Part shown: positions 8,442 through 17,374 of the stretch, in pieces
Position numbering within the stretch: position 1 is the stretch's first letter
Layout: each line of letters opens with the position of its first letter
Assembly: GCA_965248685.1 (NCBI GenBank)
Contig: CBDFKC010000003.1
Location: 2,108,001 to 2,172,000, forward strand
Length of the DNA: 64,000 nucleotides
Direction of reading: 5' to 3'
Origin: VYFG01 sp965248685
Lineage (GTDB): Bacteria > Pseudomonadota > Gammaproteobacteria > Arenicellales > Poriferihabitantaceae
Program-made: the position numbers and the translations under genes
Notes under the pieces: generated by a model
The model's input: only the letters and a program-made list of their open reading frames with translations
Databases searched by the model: none
Told to the model about the DNA's origin: nothing

Positions 8442-10407
8442 TTAATCCCAACTCATTTTTTCGCTTGCTAGCCCAAGCATTGATTAATCGATCAGCAATA
8501 ATCGCGATAAACGCGACACAAATTCCGGCAGTAATACCTCGACCTGGATCCACCTTGGACAGTGCAATTAAGGTTTCTTGTCCTAGATCACGTGTCCCAA
8601 CCAATGCGGTAATGACCAACATACTCAAACCCATCATTAAGGTTTGATTTACCCCCAGCATAATGTCGGGTAGTGCTAACGGAAGCTGCACGCGTCGGAG
8701 AATTTGACCACGTGTACACCCCACTGCACGCGAAGCTTCGATTAACTGAGGAGACACTTGCCTTAAACCGTGATCGGTATATCGAATTGCTGGCACAACT
8801 GCGTAAAATACCACGGCAACCATTGCTGAAAACTCGCCGACGCTGAAAAGCATGATTACCGGAATGAGATAGATGAAAGAAGGTAGCGTCTGTAAGGTAT
8901 CAATGACCACTTGAACTATATTGTGAACACGTTCATTTCGCGCAGCAATGATGCCAATAGGAATGCCGATTGCGCTTGCCAGGAATACACTGACGCCAAC
9001 GAGATAGGTCGATATCATCGCCTTCTCCCACAAGCCCACCATAGCAATAAAAGCGACTAGGCCCGCGCATAGTAATGCCAGGCGTAGTTTCCCCAAATGG
9101 TTCCCCAACGCAAAAAAGAAAAATAGCACTCCCAGCCACGGCAGCGAAAGCACAAAGTTTTTCGAGGGTTTCAACAAGTAGACAAAAAAGAACCGACGAA
9201 ATTCATCGATATATTCATACAGGTTGATATTAATCCAGTCGATGATATTGTCCCAAAATTTACCAGTGCTCAACATCCATTCCTCTGGAATTGCAGCGAA
9301 TTGCGGCAGCCAAAGACCAAGCGCAGTTGTCACCAATCCGACAACGATCATACTAAGCAATAGCTTGTGACGATCGAACATAGTAGGCTGTTTTTCGAGG
9401 TGTATTGGTCGACGTGCTGCGAACTTTTGACTTAGCCGATCTAAAACAATCGCTATTAATGTAATAGCGATTCCCGCTTCTGTGCCCTGGCCGATTCGTA
9501 GCGCTTTTAACGCCTGCCACACGTCAAACCCGAGTCCTCCAGCGCCAATTAGTGAAGCTATGATCACCATGTTTAGTGTGAGCATGATTACTTGATTTAC
9601 GCCAACCATTAGCCTCGGCCGAATTGAAGGGATCATTACCTTCCACATTAGCTGTTTGGGAGAACTACCAGCCATCCGCCCGAACTCAATGGTCTCGGTA
9701 CTTACTTGAGATAATGAGATTTTGGTTACCCGCGCCATCGGCGGAATGGCGTATACCATTGTCACCACCATGGCAGCGGCTGGACTATATCCAAACAACA
9801 TCAATGCAGGTACGAGATAGGCAAATACTGGCATTGTTTGCATGAAATCGAATATCGGAGTCAAGATGGTGTCCATCAGCTGATTCTTAAAAGCGAGAAC
9901 GCCCAACAGAACCCCTGAAATAATTCCAAGCAAAACCGCTACAATAACCGATGAAATTGTCAGCATTGAGCTCTCCCACAGATCGAATAATGCGATATAT
10001 AGACACGACCCGAGAACGAGAATGCTAAGCCGTCCACCTCCAAGGAAGAATCCCAACATCGTGGCTATCACAGTTATTCCCATCCAAGACAATTGCGGAA
10101 TACGTATATGCTGATTCGAATTTATTTGAAATTCAAAACCAGTGACTAGTAATTGTTTTAGAAACAGAGTGGGTGCGTCAATTATGCTCCCAATAGCCCG
10201 GGTAAACTCTTTAAAGGTAAAGACCCCTAAATCCGCATCGTTTACCAGCCACTTTATCGCTGAAGACAAGTATTGGCTAAATGGAATTATCCACGATTTT
10301 GGATAGGTTTTCGCCCATTCGAAATCTGGCGGTAGAAGTTGAATGATCGCTATCATCAACACCGACAGAATAACTAAGAATGTGCTTGGCTTCGTGCGAA
10401 GGAACAC
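8431..10407 (-). CDS. ABC transporter permease, ProW/OpuAB type, two permease domains in one chain
   Basis: A 658-residue inner-membrane protein containing two tandem copies of the binding-protein-dependent permease domain (about residues 130-330 and 430-640). Each copy ends in a coupling segment of EAA type (FGRMAGSSPKQLMWKVMIPS and EASRAVGCTRGQILRRVQLP). The QAT hallmarks (MQTMPVFAYLVPALM, LQTLPSFIYLIPVIM) identify the glycine-betaine/proline/choline family, whose ProW usually carries one domain. The start codon is GTG at 10407, preceded by AAGGAG at 9-bp spacing. It lies between the binding protein and glpA, and the ATPase is on the divergent arm. Confidence 0.9.
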   Translation of the reverse strand: MFLRTKPSTFLVILSVLMIAIIQLLPPDFEWAKTYPKSWIIPFSQYLSSAIKWLVNDADLGVFTFKEFTRAIGSIIDAPTLFLKQLLVTGFEFQINSNQHIRIPQLSWMGITVIATMLGFFLGGGRLSILVLGSCLYIALFDLWESSMLTISSVIVAVLLGIISGVLLGVLAFKNQLMDTILTPIFDFMQTMPVFAYLVPALMLFGYSPAAAMVVTMVYAIPPMARVTKISLSQVSTETIEFGRMAGSSPKQLMWKVMIPSIRPRLMVGVNQVIMLTLNMVIIASLIGAGGLGFDVWQALKALRIGQGTEAGIAITLIAIVLDRLSQKFAARRPIHLEKQPTMFDRHKLLLSMIVVGLVTTALGLWLPQFAAIPEEWMLSTGKFWDNIIDWININLYEYIDEFRRFFFVYLLKPSKNFVLSLPWLGVLFFFFALGNHLGKLRLALLCAGLVAFIAMVGLWEKAMISTYLVGVSVFLASAIGIPIGIIAARNERVHNIVQVVIDTLQTLPSFIYLIPVIMLFSVGEFSAMVAVVFYAVVPAIRYTDHGLRQVSPQLIEASRAVGCTRGQILRRVQLPLALPDIMLGVNQTLMMGLSMLVITALVGTRDLGQETLIALSKVDPGRGITAGICVAFIAIIADRLINAWASKRKNELGLNVA

Positions 10408-10524
10408 AGATCAAGTCTCCTTAGTTATTGTTATAGGGATAGCGATACAGGGTCTATCTATTTAGCGCAAAATCGCCAATTCTCCTCCAATATTTGATAA
10501 TGAGCCTGTCGACCGTATTGCTAG

Positions 10525-10578
10525 ACAATCTAACGAACTGAAATTGAGGTCAAAAAGATTTCAAGATCGTTAGATTGT
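10525..10578. promoter_or_regulatory. Inverted repeat between binding-protein and permease genes
   Basis: ACAATCTAACGA at 10525-10536 and TCGTTAGATTGT at 10567-10578 are perfect 12-bp inverted arms with a 30-base spacer. They sit in the 188-bp gap between the binding protein and the permease. Such stem-loops commonly stabilise the upstream message or reduce read-through, so that binding protein exceeds permease. That role is inferred here. Confidence 0.55.
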
Positions 10579-10595
10579 TAAAGTGAATCCCAATT

Positions 10596-11567
10596 CTACT
10601 CCAACCAGGGTTTCCAAGTACTTTCATTCTCTGCTATCCATTTCTCAGCAACTGCTTTGGTATCCATACCTTCCACGTCAGATTGATAGACCAGTTCTCC
10701 CGCAGTCTTTGCATCGAGTTTCATTTTACTCCATACATCGTAGGCTTTCGGCCATATTTCCGCACCCTCCTTCCAGGCTGCTTTCCACATCAAACCATTT
10801 GGTCTTCCACAATCGTGTGTCATTTCCGAATTCATTCCCCACGATGGATCATCGTAACAAGCATCCTCATACTCAGGCCACTTTACAAACTCACCGGGGT
10901 ATAGAGCAGGAATCCAATAAGGTTCCCAAGACCACGCGACAATGGGTTGTTTGCGCTTTATGGCGGCCACTAGATCAGCGGAAAGTGCACCATCGCTACC
11001 CGCATTGATTACTTCAAAATCCAGACCCATTGCAGCAATTCGCTCTGGATCAGTACCACCCCATTCAATCGGCCCGCTTAAAAAACGCGCTTTGGGTTCA
11101 GTTTCTGGTGTCGACAATGCTTTAACACAATCGGGTTCTAACAATGCTTTCCAATCGGGCAATCCGGGGCAGACATCTTTTACATAAAGCGGATACCACC
11201 AGTCTTCGTTGACTGCAATTCCGATGTCTCCCATATTCGTGACGTTGCCAGTAGAGAAAGCATCTGCCAATACGGCTTTTGCGGTGGTGTCCCAGCCTGG
11301 AGAGGCAATATGTAAATCACCCGCGGCGACGCCTGTAAATTGACCGATATAGTCCGCCGGTGTGTACTCCACACTGTATCCAAGCTTCTTAATCAGTTCG
11401 CCGTAGATGAACATAATAATGTTGTCTCCTGAATAGCCCATCATGACTACCTTGAGAGGATCTTGTGACTCTGGCACGTCAGCTCTGGTGACTTGCATTA
11501 CACCGCTACTGACCATTAGGCCGAATATAGCGATGACTGTAGAAATTCTTCGACTTAGGTTTCTCAT
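10596..11567 (-). CDS. Periplasmic substrate-binding protein, glycine betaine/ProX (OpuAC) family
   Basis: The mature-looking protein starts at the ATG at 11567 (CAGGAG Shine-Dalgarno 7 bases upstream); a longer reading to 11696 adds 43 implausible residues. The signal peptide is visible (basic MRNLSRRIS, hydrophobic core, then SSGVMQVTRADV). The body has OpuAC-type segments: VVMMGYSGDNIIMFIYGELI, VEYTPADYIGQFTGVAAGDL, then tryptophan-rich stretches (VAWSWEPYWIPALYPGEF, PSWGMNSE) that could form an aromatic cage for a cationic or polar solute. About 323 residues. The substrate is not evident; the linked glpABK genes argue for a glycerol-containing compound. Confidence 0.88.
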   Translation of the reverse strand: MRNLSRRISTVIAIFGLMVSSGVMQVTRADVPESQDPLKVVMMGYSGDNIIMFIYGELIKKLGYSVEYTPADYIGQFTGVAAGDLHIASPGWDTTAKAVLADAFSTGNVTNMGDIGIAVNEDWWYPLYVKDVCPGLPDWKALLEPDCVKALSTPETEPKARFLSGPIEWGGTDPERIAAMGLDFEVINAGSDGALSADLVAAIKRKQPIVAWSWEPYWIPALYPGEFVKWPEYEDACYDDPSWGMNSEMTHDCGRPNGLMWKAAWKEGAEIWPKAYDVWSKMKLDAKTAGELVYQSDVEGMDTKAVAEKWIAENESTWKPWLE

Positions 11568-11729
11568 TTCTATTCTCCTGGGTATAAGATTTGTGGACGT
11601 TCTATACTCACACTTGGCGTAACTTATTGAATTTAGCGCTAAGAAATATCGACTATAGTGAATTATTATTATAGTATCAATCATTATTATGATCATATTT
11701 GATCGGTTTACTCATTTATTTCTAAAAAA
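11568..11729. promoter_or_regulatory. Divergent promoter/operator region of the transporter-glp locus
   Basis: This 162-bp, very A/T-rich interval separates the binding-protein operon (leftward) from the DeoR regulator and ATPase (rightward). Short symmetric sequences are visible, for example TTTAGCGCTAAG and GATCATATTTGATC (around 11690-11703). They are candidate operators for the DeoR-type regulator encoded next door. Exact promoters were not assigned. Confidence 0.45.
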
Positions 11730-12560
11730 GTGTCCATAAAGAGTCAAAAACTTGCAAATCGCCATGTACAGATTCGGCGGTTGCTTCTCATTGATGGAGT
11801 GGTAGACGTAGAGTCATTGTCTAAAAAGCTCAATGTGTCAGTTGCTACCATTCGCCGAGATTTAGCAATGCTGGAACAGAAAGGCATTGCGCAACGTACC
11901 CACGGCGGTGCAACTGTTCCACACTTACGGGGGGCGGATCAGGAATTTGCTTTGCGCGAACAAATTGATCCAGAAGCCAAGAAATTAATTGCTCGCGAAG
12001 CATTAGGACTCATCGAATACGATCAAACACTATTCATGAATGATGGGTCAACACTACTGGCTCTGGCCAAAGAGTTGGTCTTGTCAGACCTGTCCCTGAC
12101 AGTGGCTACTTCGGGTGTGAATATTGCTACAGTACTATCTGAAAACCCCAAGATAAGAACGTATTTGGCGGGAGGATTAGTAAGACATAAAACCCATGGT
12201 ACGACTGGAGATTTTGTTGAACAAATGCTTTCTTCGATAAATTCGGACATCGCATTTATCGCAGCAGAAGGATTCACTATCGAAAGTGGATTGACATACT
12301 CATATGAGACCGATGCAAAAATTGCACGAGTTATGCACGAAAAAGCCTCATTGTCTGTAGTTCTTGCAACCAACAGAAAAGTTGGTCATCGTGATCGAAT
12401 TACCGCGATCCAGGCATCAGCGGTAGATGTCTTGGTAACAGACTACCTAGACCAAATTACATTGAAATCATTTCTCGATTTAGGAATAAAAGTTATTGTA
12501 GCGAATGAAACAACGAGAAAAAACACATCTCTTAGCCTTGTATCGGAGCAGGATCTATGA
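11730..12560 (+). CDS. DeoR/GlpR-family transcriptional regulator
   Basis: A 276-residue DeoR-type regulator. The N-terminal winged helix reads RRLLLIDGVVDVESLSKKLN / VSVATIRRDLAMLEQKGIAQ with the family RTHGGA at its end. The C-terminal DeoRC sugar-phosphate-sensing domain follows (FMNDGSTLLALAKEL, YLAGGLVRHKTHGTTGDF, FIAAEGFTIESGLTY). The family typically represses catabolic operons and is relieved by a phosphorylated intermediate such as G3P. Its position, divergent from the transporter-glp operon and coupled to the ATPase gene (ATGA overlap), makes it the likely local regulator. The start is a GTG at 11730. Confidence 0.9.
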   Translation: MSIKSQKLANRHVQIRRLLLIDGVVDVESLSKKLNVSVATIRRDLAMLEQKGIAQRTHGGATVPHLRGADQEFALREQIDPEAKKLIAREALGLIEYDQTLFMNDGSTLLALAKELVLSDLSLTVATSGVNIATVLSENPKIRTYLAGGLVRHKTHGTTGDFVEQMLSSINSDIAFIAAEGFTIESGLTYSYETDAKIARVMHEKASLSVVLATNRKVGHRDRITAIQASAVDVLVTDYLDQITLKSFLDLGIKVIVANETTRKNTSLSLVSEQDL

Positions 12561-13648
12561 ACTCTTCAAGCGTTATCGAGCCAATACTCGGGGCTAATAG
12601 TTCGCCTAGAAATACTGAAATTATAAAGCTTTCCTGTAAAAACTTGTGGAAATTGTTTGGCAGCAATAGTAAACAATTTATGGCATTACACAACAATTCA
12701 CCTGACCCCGATGCGATCAAGAATGCTGGTTTAATCGCTGCAGTCTGCGATGCGACAGTTGACGTTTGCGAAGGCGAAATATTCGTCATTATGGGTTTAT
12801 CCGGATCCGGAAAATCAACTCTCGTACGCTGTTTTTCCCGGCTAATCGAAGCGACCGCTGGGCATGTTTTATTTGACGGACAAAATTTACAGGAAATGTC
12901 TGAAACAGATTTGAATAATGTCAGACGACACAAAATGGGCATGGTGTTTCAACATTTTGCGTTGCTCCCTCACCTGACTGTACTAGGAAACGTTGCTTTT
13001 CCATTAGATATCCAAGGAATTAATAAATTAGCACGTGATCAACGTGCGATGGAGATGATTGAACTCGTAGGTCTCGGTGGTCGGGAAAACTACTATCCCA
13101 GGGAGCTATCTGGAGGACAGCAACAACGTGTCGGAATTGCCAGGTCATTAGCCGTCGAACCCGATATTTGGTTTCTAGATGAACCTTTTTCTGCGCTTGA
13201 CCCACTTATTCGACGGGAGATGCAGGATGAGTTTATGAGACTTCAGAGCGTACTCCACAAAACTATTGTATTTATCACTCATGACTTCGATGAAGCCATC
13301 AGACTCGCTGATAGGATAGCTATAATGAAAGACGGTGCTATTGTCCAACTGGGCACGCCTGAAGAACTTGTCCTTAATCCTGCGACGGATTATGTCGAGG
13401 AATTCACCAAGGGAATATCACGGTCAAAAGTACTATCGGTACAGTCGATTATGTCGGATGCACTACCCCAAGATATGGAGTACCCCTCCCTCACAGTTGC
13501 AAATACAACAAAAGTTCATAGCGTCGCCGCAGATATCATGGATTCAAATAGCGACGCTGTCGTGTTGGATGAGTCGAATCAACCAGTCGGGATACTGTCG
13601 AGAGCATCTGTGATTAATGTGTTACTAGACAGGGGCGATAAGCAGTGA
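12557..13648 (+). CDS. ABC transporter ATP-binding protein, ProV/OpuAA type with CBS region
   Basis: A 363-residue ATPase of the QAT (glycine betaine/proline) family. It has Walker A GLSGSGKST, Q-loop MVFQHFALLPHLTVL, signature ELSGGQQQRVGIARSL and Walker B IWFLDEPFSALDP. The switch histidine is in FITHDFDEA. An insert before Walker A (FGSNSKQFMALHNN...) is usual for ProV. The C-terminal part from about residue 295 looks like a CBS module (VHSVAADIMDSNSDAVVLDE), which in OpuA senses ionic strength. It is translationally coupled to the regulator and is presumably the motor for the permease encoded on the divergent arm. Confidence 0.9.
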   Translation: MNSSSVIEPILGANSSPRNTEIIKLSCKNLWKLFGSNSKQFMALHNNSPDPDAIKNAGLIAAVCDATVDVCEGEIFVIMGLSGSGKSTLVRCFSRLIEATAGHVLFDGQNLQEMSETDLNNVRRHKMGMVFQHFALLPHLTVLGNVAFPLDIQGINKLARDQRAMEMIELVGLGGRENYYPRELSGGQQQRVGIARSLAVEPDIWFLDEPFSALDPLIRREMQDEFMRLQSVLHKTIVFITHDFDEAIRLADRIAIMKDGAIVQLGTPEELVLNPATDYVEEFTKGISRSKVLSVQSIMSDALPQDMEYPSLTVANTTKVHSVAADIMDSNSDAVVLDESNQPVGILSRASVINVLLDRGDKQ

Positions 13649-13668
13649 TTTGCCTGACAGGGTAGACG

Positions 13669-14649
13669 TTACCCGGGTATTGTCACGTTGACCGACTGAC
13701 CAAGATCGTAGGTCATCCACGCTTGTACGATCACGGCTCCGTCGTTTATGCGCGTGCAGTTCAGTTCCACATCGACAAAACGGTGGCCGTCTGTTTCTCT
13801 AAGCAAAACAACCTTGCCGTCGTAGCGAAGCGGATCTCCGACCCAGAAGATGTTGGGAAATCGTGCGCGAAAGGCCCGTACATTTGGCTCGCCCAGCCAG
13901 CGACCGGCATAGCTTGCCAGTGCGCTTGCCTGATGCATACCGAGCCCGAACAGGCCCGGAAACCCAAGTGATCGCGCGTAAGTTTCGTCGTAGTGCAAAG
14001 GATGCATCTCACCACCAGCGGCCTGAAAGTTCACCAGCTCGTACAGCGTTAACGGGCCGGTAGCGATGGCACCGGGGCCCTGGCCTTCACGTAGCGAATG
14101 CCACGTTTGCTGTTTAATCGCAGTAAATGGATCAGGCAGTTCTATGTGACCGTAATCGGGCTGGTACAGGGGCGGATCGCAATCCCAATTGCTGTCTTCG
14201 GGTGAATTTTCGGTAGTCACAGTGGTCGCACGCGCTTCAATCCTCAACTCGTCGTTGGCGTCGCGAAACTCGGTCAGCATCACCAAAAAGGTCAATTTCC
14301 CTCCGCGTGAACCCTGTCGGGTTTTTACCGACTCGAGACAGGCTCGCGCGGTCAGTTGTTCGCCCCCTCGCGGTAGCGGGCCATGAAAGGTATAAGCTTC
14401 CTCGGCATGCAATGGTACTGACAGATCGTGATCAATCTGCTCGAACAGCGTGCCGCGCGGGCGTTCCAGGGTGTAACCCCAAAGCACCCCGGCAGAAACC
14501 AGGTAGGTGGCGGGGATAATCGGATTGGGGCCGTCGAGGTGAGCTGGCTGGGCCGCGTAAGCCGCGCGGGCAAACTGGCGGACATGGCCACGTTCGATGG
14601 GTAGGATGAAATCCGGGCCAAATTGCCCAAGCAGTGCTGGATCGATCAT
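13669..14649 (-). CDS. MaoC/FAS1-like hot-dog dehydratase (acyl-CoA hydratase)
   Basis: A 326-residue protein with an N-terminal FAS1-like hot-dog half (VRQFARAAYAAQPAHLDGPN ... IIPATYLV) and a C-terminal MaoC half. The family's Asp/His catalytic context is visible as LTLYELVNFQAAGGEMHPLH followed by YDETYARSLGFPGLFGLGMH. The closest known architecture is that of mesaconyl-C4-CoA hydratase or HTD2-like 3-hydroxyacyl dehydratases, which hydrate or dehydrate CoA thioesters. It overlaps the upstream CoA-ligase gene by 4 bp (ATGA), so the two probably act in sequence on one acyl-CoA. The substrate cannot be read from sequence. Confidence 0.8.
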   Translation of the reverse strand: MIDPALLGQFGPDFILPIERGHVRQFARAAYAAQPAHLDGPNPIIPATYLVSAGVLWGYTLERPRGTLFEQIDHDLSVPLHAEEAYTFHGPLPRGGEQLTARACLESVKTRQGSRGGKLTFLVMLTEFRDANDELRIEARATTVTTENSPEDSNWDCDPPLYQPDYGHIELPDPFTAIKQQTWHSLREGQGPGAIATGPLTLYELVNFQAAGGEMHPLHYDETYARSLGFPGLFGLGMHQASALASYAGRWLGEPNVRAFRARFPNIFWVGDPLRYDGKVVLLRETDGHRFVDVELNCTRINDGAVIVQAWMTYDLGQSVNVTIPG

Positions 14650-16748
14650 GTTGAGGTGCTAACCAGTAGGGCGTCGACTGCGATTACTTCGTCATCCGCG
14701 TCAACAATTACGGGATTGATATCGAGCTCGACCAGGCTTTCGGCATGGCTTCTCGCAAAATCCGCAACGCGGGACATCATTTCGCCCAGCTTGTCGGCGG
14801 CAGGTTTCGCGAGCTCGGGGCGCAGGCGTTTGAGAGTCGCGGCATACTCTCGCGATGTCGCCGGAAGCAATAGCAAACTATAGTCACGCTCCTTTTCGGC
14901 TTCGACGCCACCTTTGCCGACTAACAGAGCCAACCCGAGTTGCTCGTGTCGTTTGATACCGATGATAAACTCGGTAACTGGATTTTCGACCATAGTTTCA
15001 ACCAGCACTTCGCGTAACTCTGTATCATTTTCGGCGAGGTTACGGCGCATGTTTTCGATCGCAGTCCGAACCTGGTTGCGGCTAGCAAGGTTGAGCTGCA
15101 CGCCGCCGATCTTTGCTTTGTGGGCAATTCGATCGCTCAACAACTTGACTACGACGGGAAAGCCGAGTTCTTCGGCGGCGTCGATAGCCTGCTCAACAGG
15201 TCCTGCCCATCGTTGCGGAAACTGAAGGCCGTATTCAGCCAGTGCCTGCTTGCTATCCCACTCATTGCACATCACAGTCGAAGCGGCCGGTTGCATCGCA
15301 ATCAAATCGTCGGGAACTGAACCAGACGACATGATCGCTTCGCGACGTTGGTGGTATTGCGCCGCCGCGCCAAGTGCGTAGAGGAACTCGGTCAGCCCTG
15401 ATAATGGCGAAACGCCGTTTTGCAGCAATTGAAAGCGCTGCTCAGGCTCCACGCCCCCAGGCATGATCGACGCAACGATACAGGGTAATTCTGACTGTCT
15501 CCTGACTTCGATCATCGCCTCGATAGTAGGAAGCCAGGGTTCATCCTGGCCGTCGCCGCTACGTGGTATGTCGAGCAGGAATGTGATCGAATCGACATCA
15601 TGCCCGGTCGCATCCAGCAGACAACGTGCAATCGATTCAGCATCGTCGAGCGACACTTTTTCTTTCGACTCCCAGGGTAAATTCAGGTCGAAGGGATTGG
15701 TAATATTGATATTCTCCGGGAGTGTTTCGCGCACCCGGGCGCGGTTCGCCTTGCTCACGACCGGTAGTTGCAAACCGTGTTCCGGCGCTTGCTCGGTGAG
15801 TAAGGTACAGGCGGCGCCCGAGTAAGAGGCGATAAAGCTGCGCGGTCCTTTAGGAACACCACTCACTGCGATCAACTTGGTGGTCTCTACCAACTGTTTT
15901 GGGGAACTAACTTTGATCAAACCATAACGTTCGATCAACGCATTCCAAAAATCGTTGGGAATGGCTAGGTTGCCGGTATGGCTCATCGACGCAGCCGCTG
16001 ATTCAGGGGTTCCACCACCCCGCAGTAAAACCACGGGCACATTTTGTCGAAGCGCCCGCGCCAATGCACGGGACAAGCCGATGCCGTCGGTCAATCCTTC
16101 CAGATAGAGGCCGATGCTACGCACGCGTGGATCATCCAGAACCGCCTCAATCGCATCTGCGCAACTGATGATTAACTGGTTACCAATGCCGATTGCATAG
16201 CCCATCGGGTAGGCTTGTTCGACATTGGTTATGCCAAACAAAAAAGCGCCGCTTTGTGAAATCAAAGCCACGCCAGACCCATGCACCGGCTCGCAATGGT
16301 TGTTATCACCCCACATGGCGATACCGTCGAAGTTGTTCAGCATACCGTTGGTATTGGGGCCGAGCACGGCCATGTCACCCGCGGCTTCAATGAGTCGGGA
16401 TTCCAACTCGCGGAACTCACCACCGCGCTCGCCAAAACCCGAGGCATGCACGATCGCCCCCTTGACGCCAAGGCGGGCCAATTGCCGAATTGATTCTATC
16501 GAGCGTTCCGGAGAGAGTGCGACAAAGGCCGCATCCGGCGTGGACAGCAATTCCTCGATGGAAGCAATACAGAATATATCACCGATTGATTCGTATTTTG
16601 GATTCACCACCTGGATGTCGCCGCAGAAGCCGGCGTTGCGGCACATGTCGATGCAGCGTGCCAGATGCTGCCCACCGACAAAGGCGATGCTTCGGGGTTT
16701 GAGCAAGGTTTTCAGATTGTCGATTTTTTTCGGCGCAAACCCAGTCAT
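14646..16748 (-). CDS. NDP-forming acyl-CoA synthetase (acetate-CoA ligase, ADP-forming type)
   Basis: A 700-residue fused CoA ligase. The CoA-binding domain is at the N-terminus (LLKPRSIAFVGGQ, VVNPKYESIGD), followed by the succinyl-CoA-ligase-like domain with the phosphohistidine site region (ASMSHTGNLA near residue 255). An ATP-grasp_5 domain is at the C-terminus (LQFPQRWAGPVEQAI ... GFPVVVKLLSDRIAHKAKIG ... LVELDINPVIVD). The reaction is acid + CoA + NTP to acyl-CoA + NDP + Pi. It is co-transcribed with the MaoC-like hydratase downstream. The substrate may be a short or hydroxylated acid; no acetyltransferase domain is fused. Confidence 0.88.
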   Translation of the reverse strand: MTGFAPKKIDNLKTLLKPRSIAFVGGQHLARCIDMCRNAGFCGDIQVVNPKYESIGDIFCIASIEELLSTPDAAFVALSPERSIESIRQLARLGVKGAIVHASGFGERGGEFRELESRLIEAAGDMAVLGPNTNGMLNNFDGIAMWGDNNHCEPVHGSGVALISQSGAFLFGITNVEQAYPMGYAIGIGNQLIISCADAIEAVLDDPRVRSIGLYLEGLTDGIGLSRALARALRQNVPVVLLRGGGTPESAAASMSHTGNLAIPNDFWNALIERYGLIKVSSPKQLVETTKLIAVSGVPKGPRSFIASYSGAACTLLTEQAPEHGLQLPVVSKANRARVRETLPENINITNPFDLNLPWESKEKVSLDDAESIARCLLDATGHDVDSITFLLDIPRSGDGQDEPWLPTIEAMIEVRRQSELPCIVASIMPGGVEPEQRFQLLQNGVSPLSGLTEFLYALGAAAQYHQRREAIMSSGSVPDDLIAMQPAASTVMCNEWDSKQALAEYGLQFPQRWAGPVEQAIDAAEELGFPVVVKLLSDRIAHKAKIGGVQLNLASRNQVRTAIENMRRNLAENDTELREVLVETMVENPVTEFIIGIKRHEQLGLALLVGKGGVEAEKERDYSLLLLPATSREYAATLKRLRPELAKPAADKLGEMMSRVADFARSHAESLVELDINPVIVDADDEVIAVDALLVSTST

Positions 16749-17374
16749 AACATATGCCTTAATCGACGCTATGGCGATACTTTGAATAGAGCCACAATGA
16801 TGCCTTTACACCACAGTCTGCGTCAAGGATCATCTATTGATCGCTAGGCGACGAAAAGAAAAGTCGGTGCAATGTGTTCGGATGGCCTCCCGGGCATGAG
16901 TTCATTTCTGGAGGGTTTATGAATTCAGATAATCAACGGATGGTTAGTCATTGCTGTTTCATTGTTATCGAGACTACTTGAGATTTCGATTGCCTCTGAG
17001 TTTTGGTATTACTCCGATAGCCACCCCATTACCATCGATTACCATTTGCAACGTAACCCTTTCATCATCGAGAACAATACCTGAAGTCGCATCAATCTGA
17101 TCAACACCGACTCAGTCTAACCAAACCTCCCAATTCGTAAAATCTCGTTGATGGATTAAATGTGCCTGACCAAATCGTTTTTTTTTCTGCTGCCGAGTAT
17201 TTTATACTTATAGCGATATTGATAAAAATAGTCCCTCGATCCGATAACATTATTAGCAGTTTTACTTGATAATTATCGACAGACTCGACTGGGCAAACTA
17301 ACCAGAATGCAAATCATACCGGAACTAGATATGAATGATCGTCATCTGACCTTACAACTGAAAAAAGAACCGAA
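16749..17374. other. Intergenic region, no gene seen
   Basis: This 626-bp divergent gap lies between the acyl-CoA ligase and the dioxygenase gene. No open frame with codon logic, no tRNA-like fold and no long palindrome was found. It should hold promoters for both flanking genes, which were not resolved. Confidence 0.4.
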
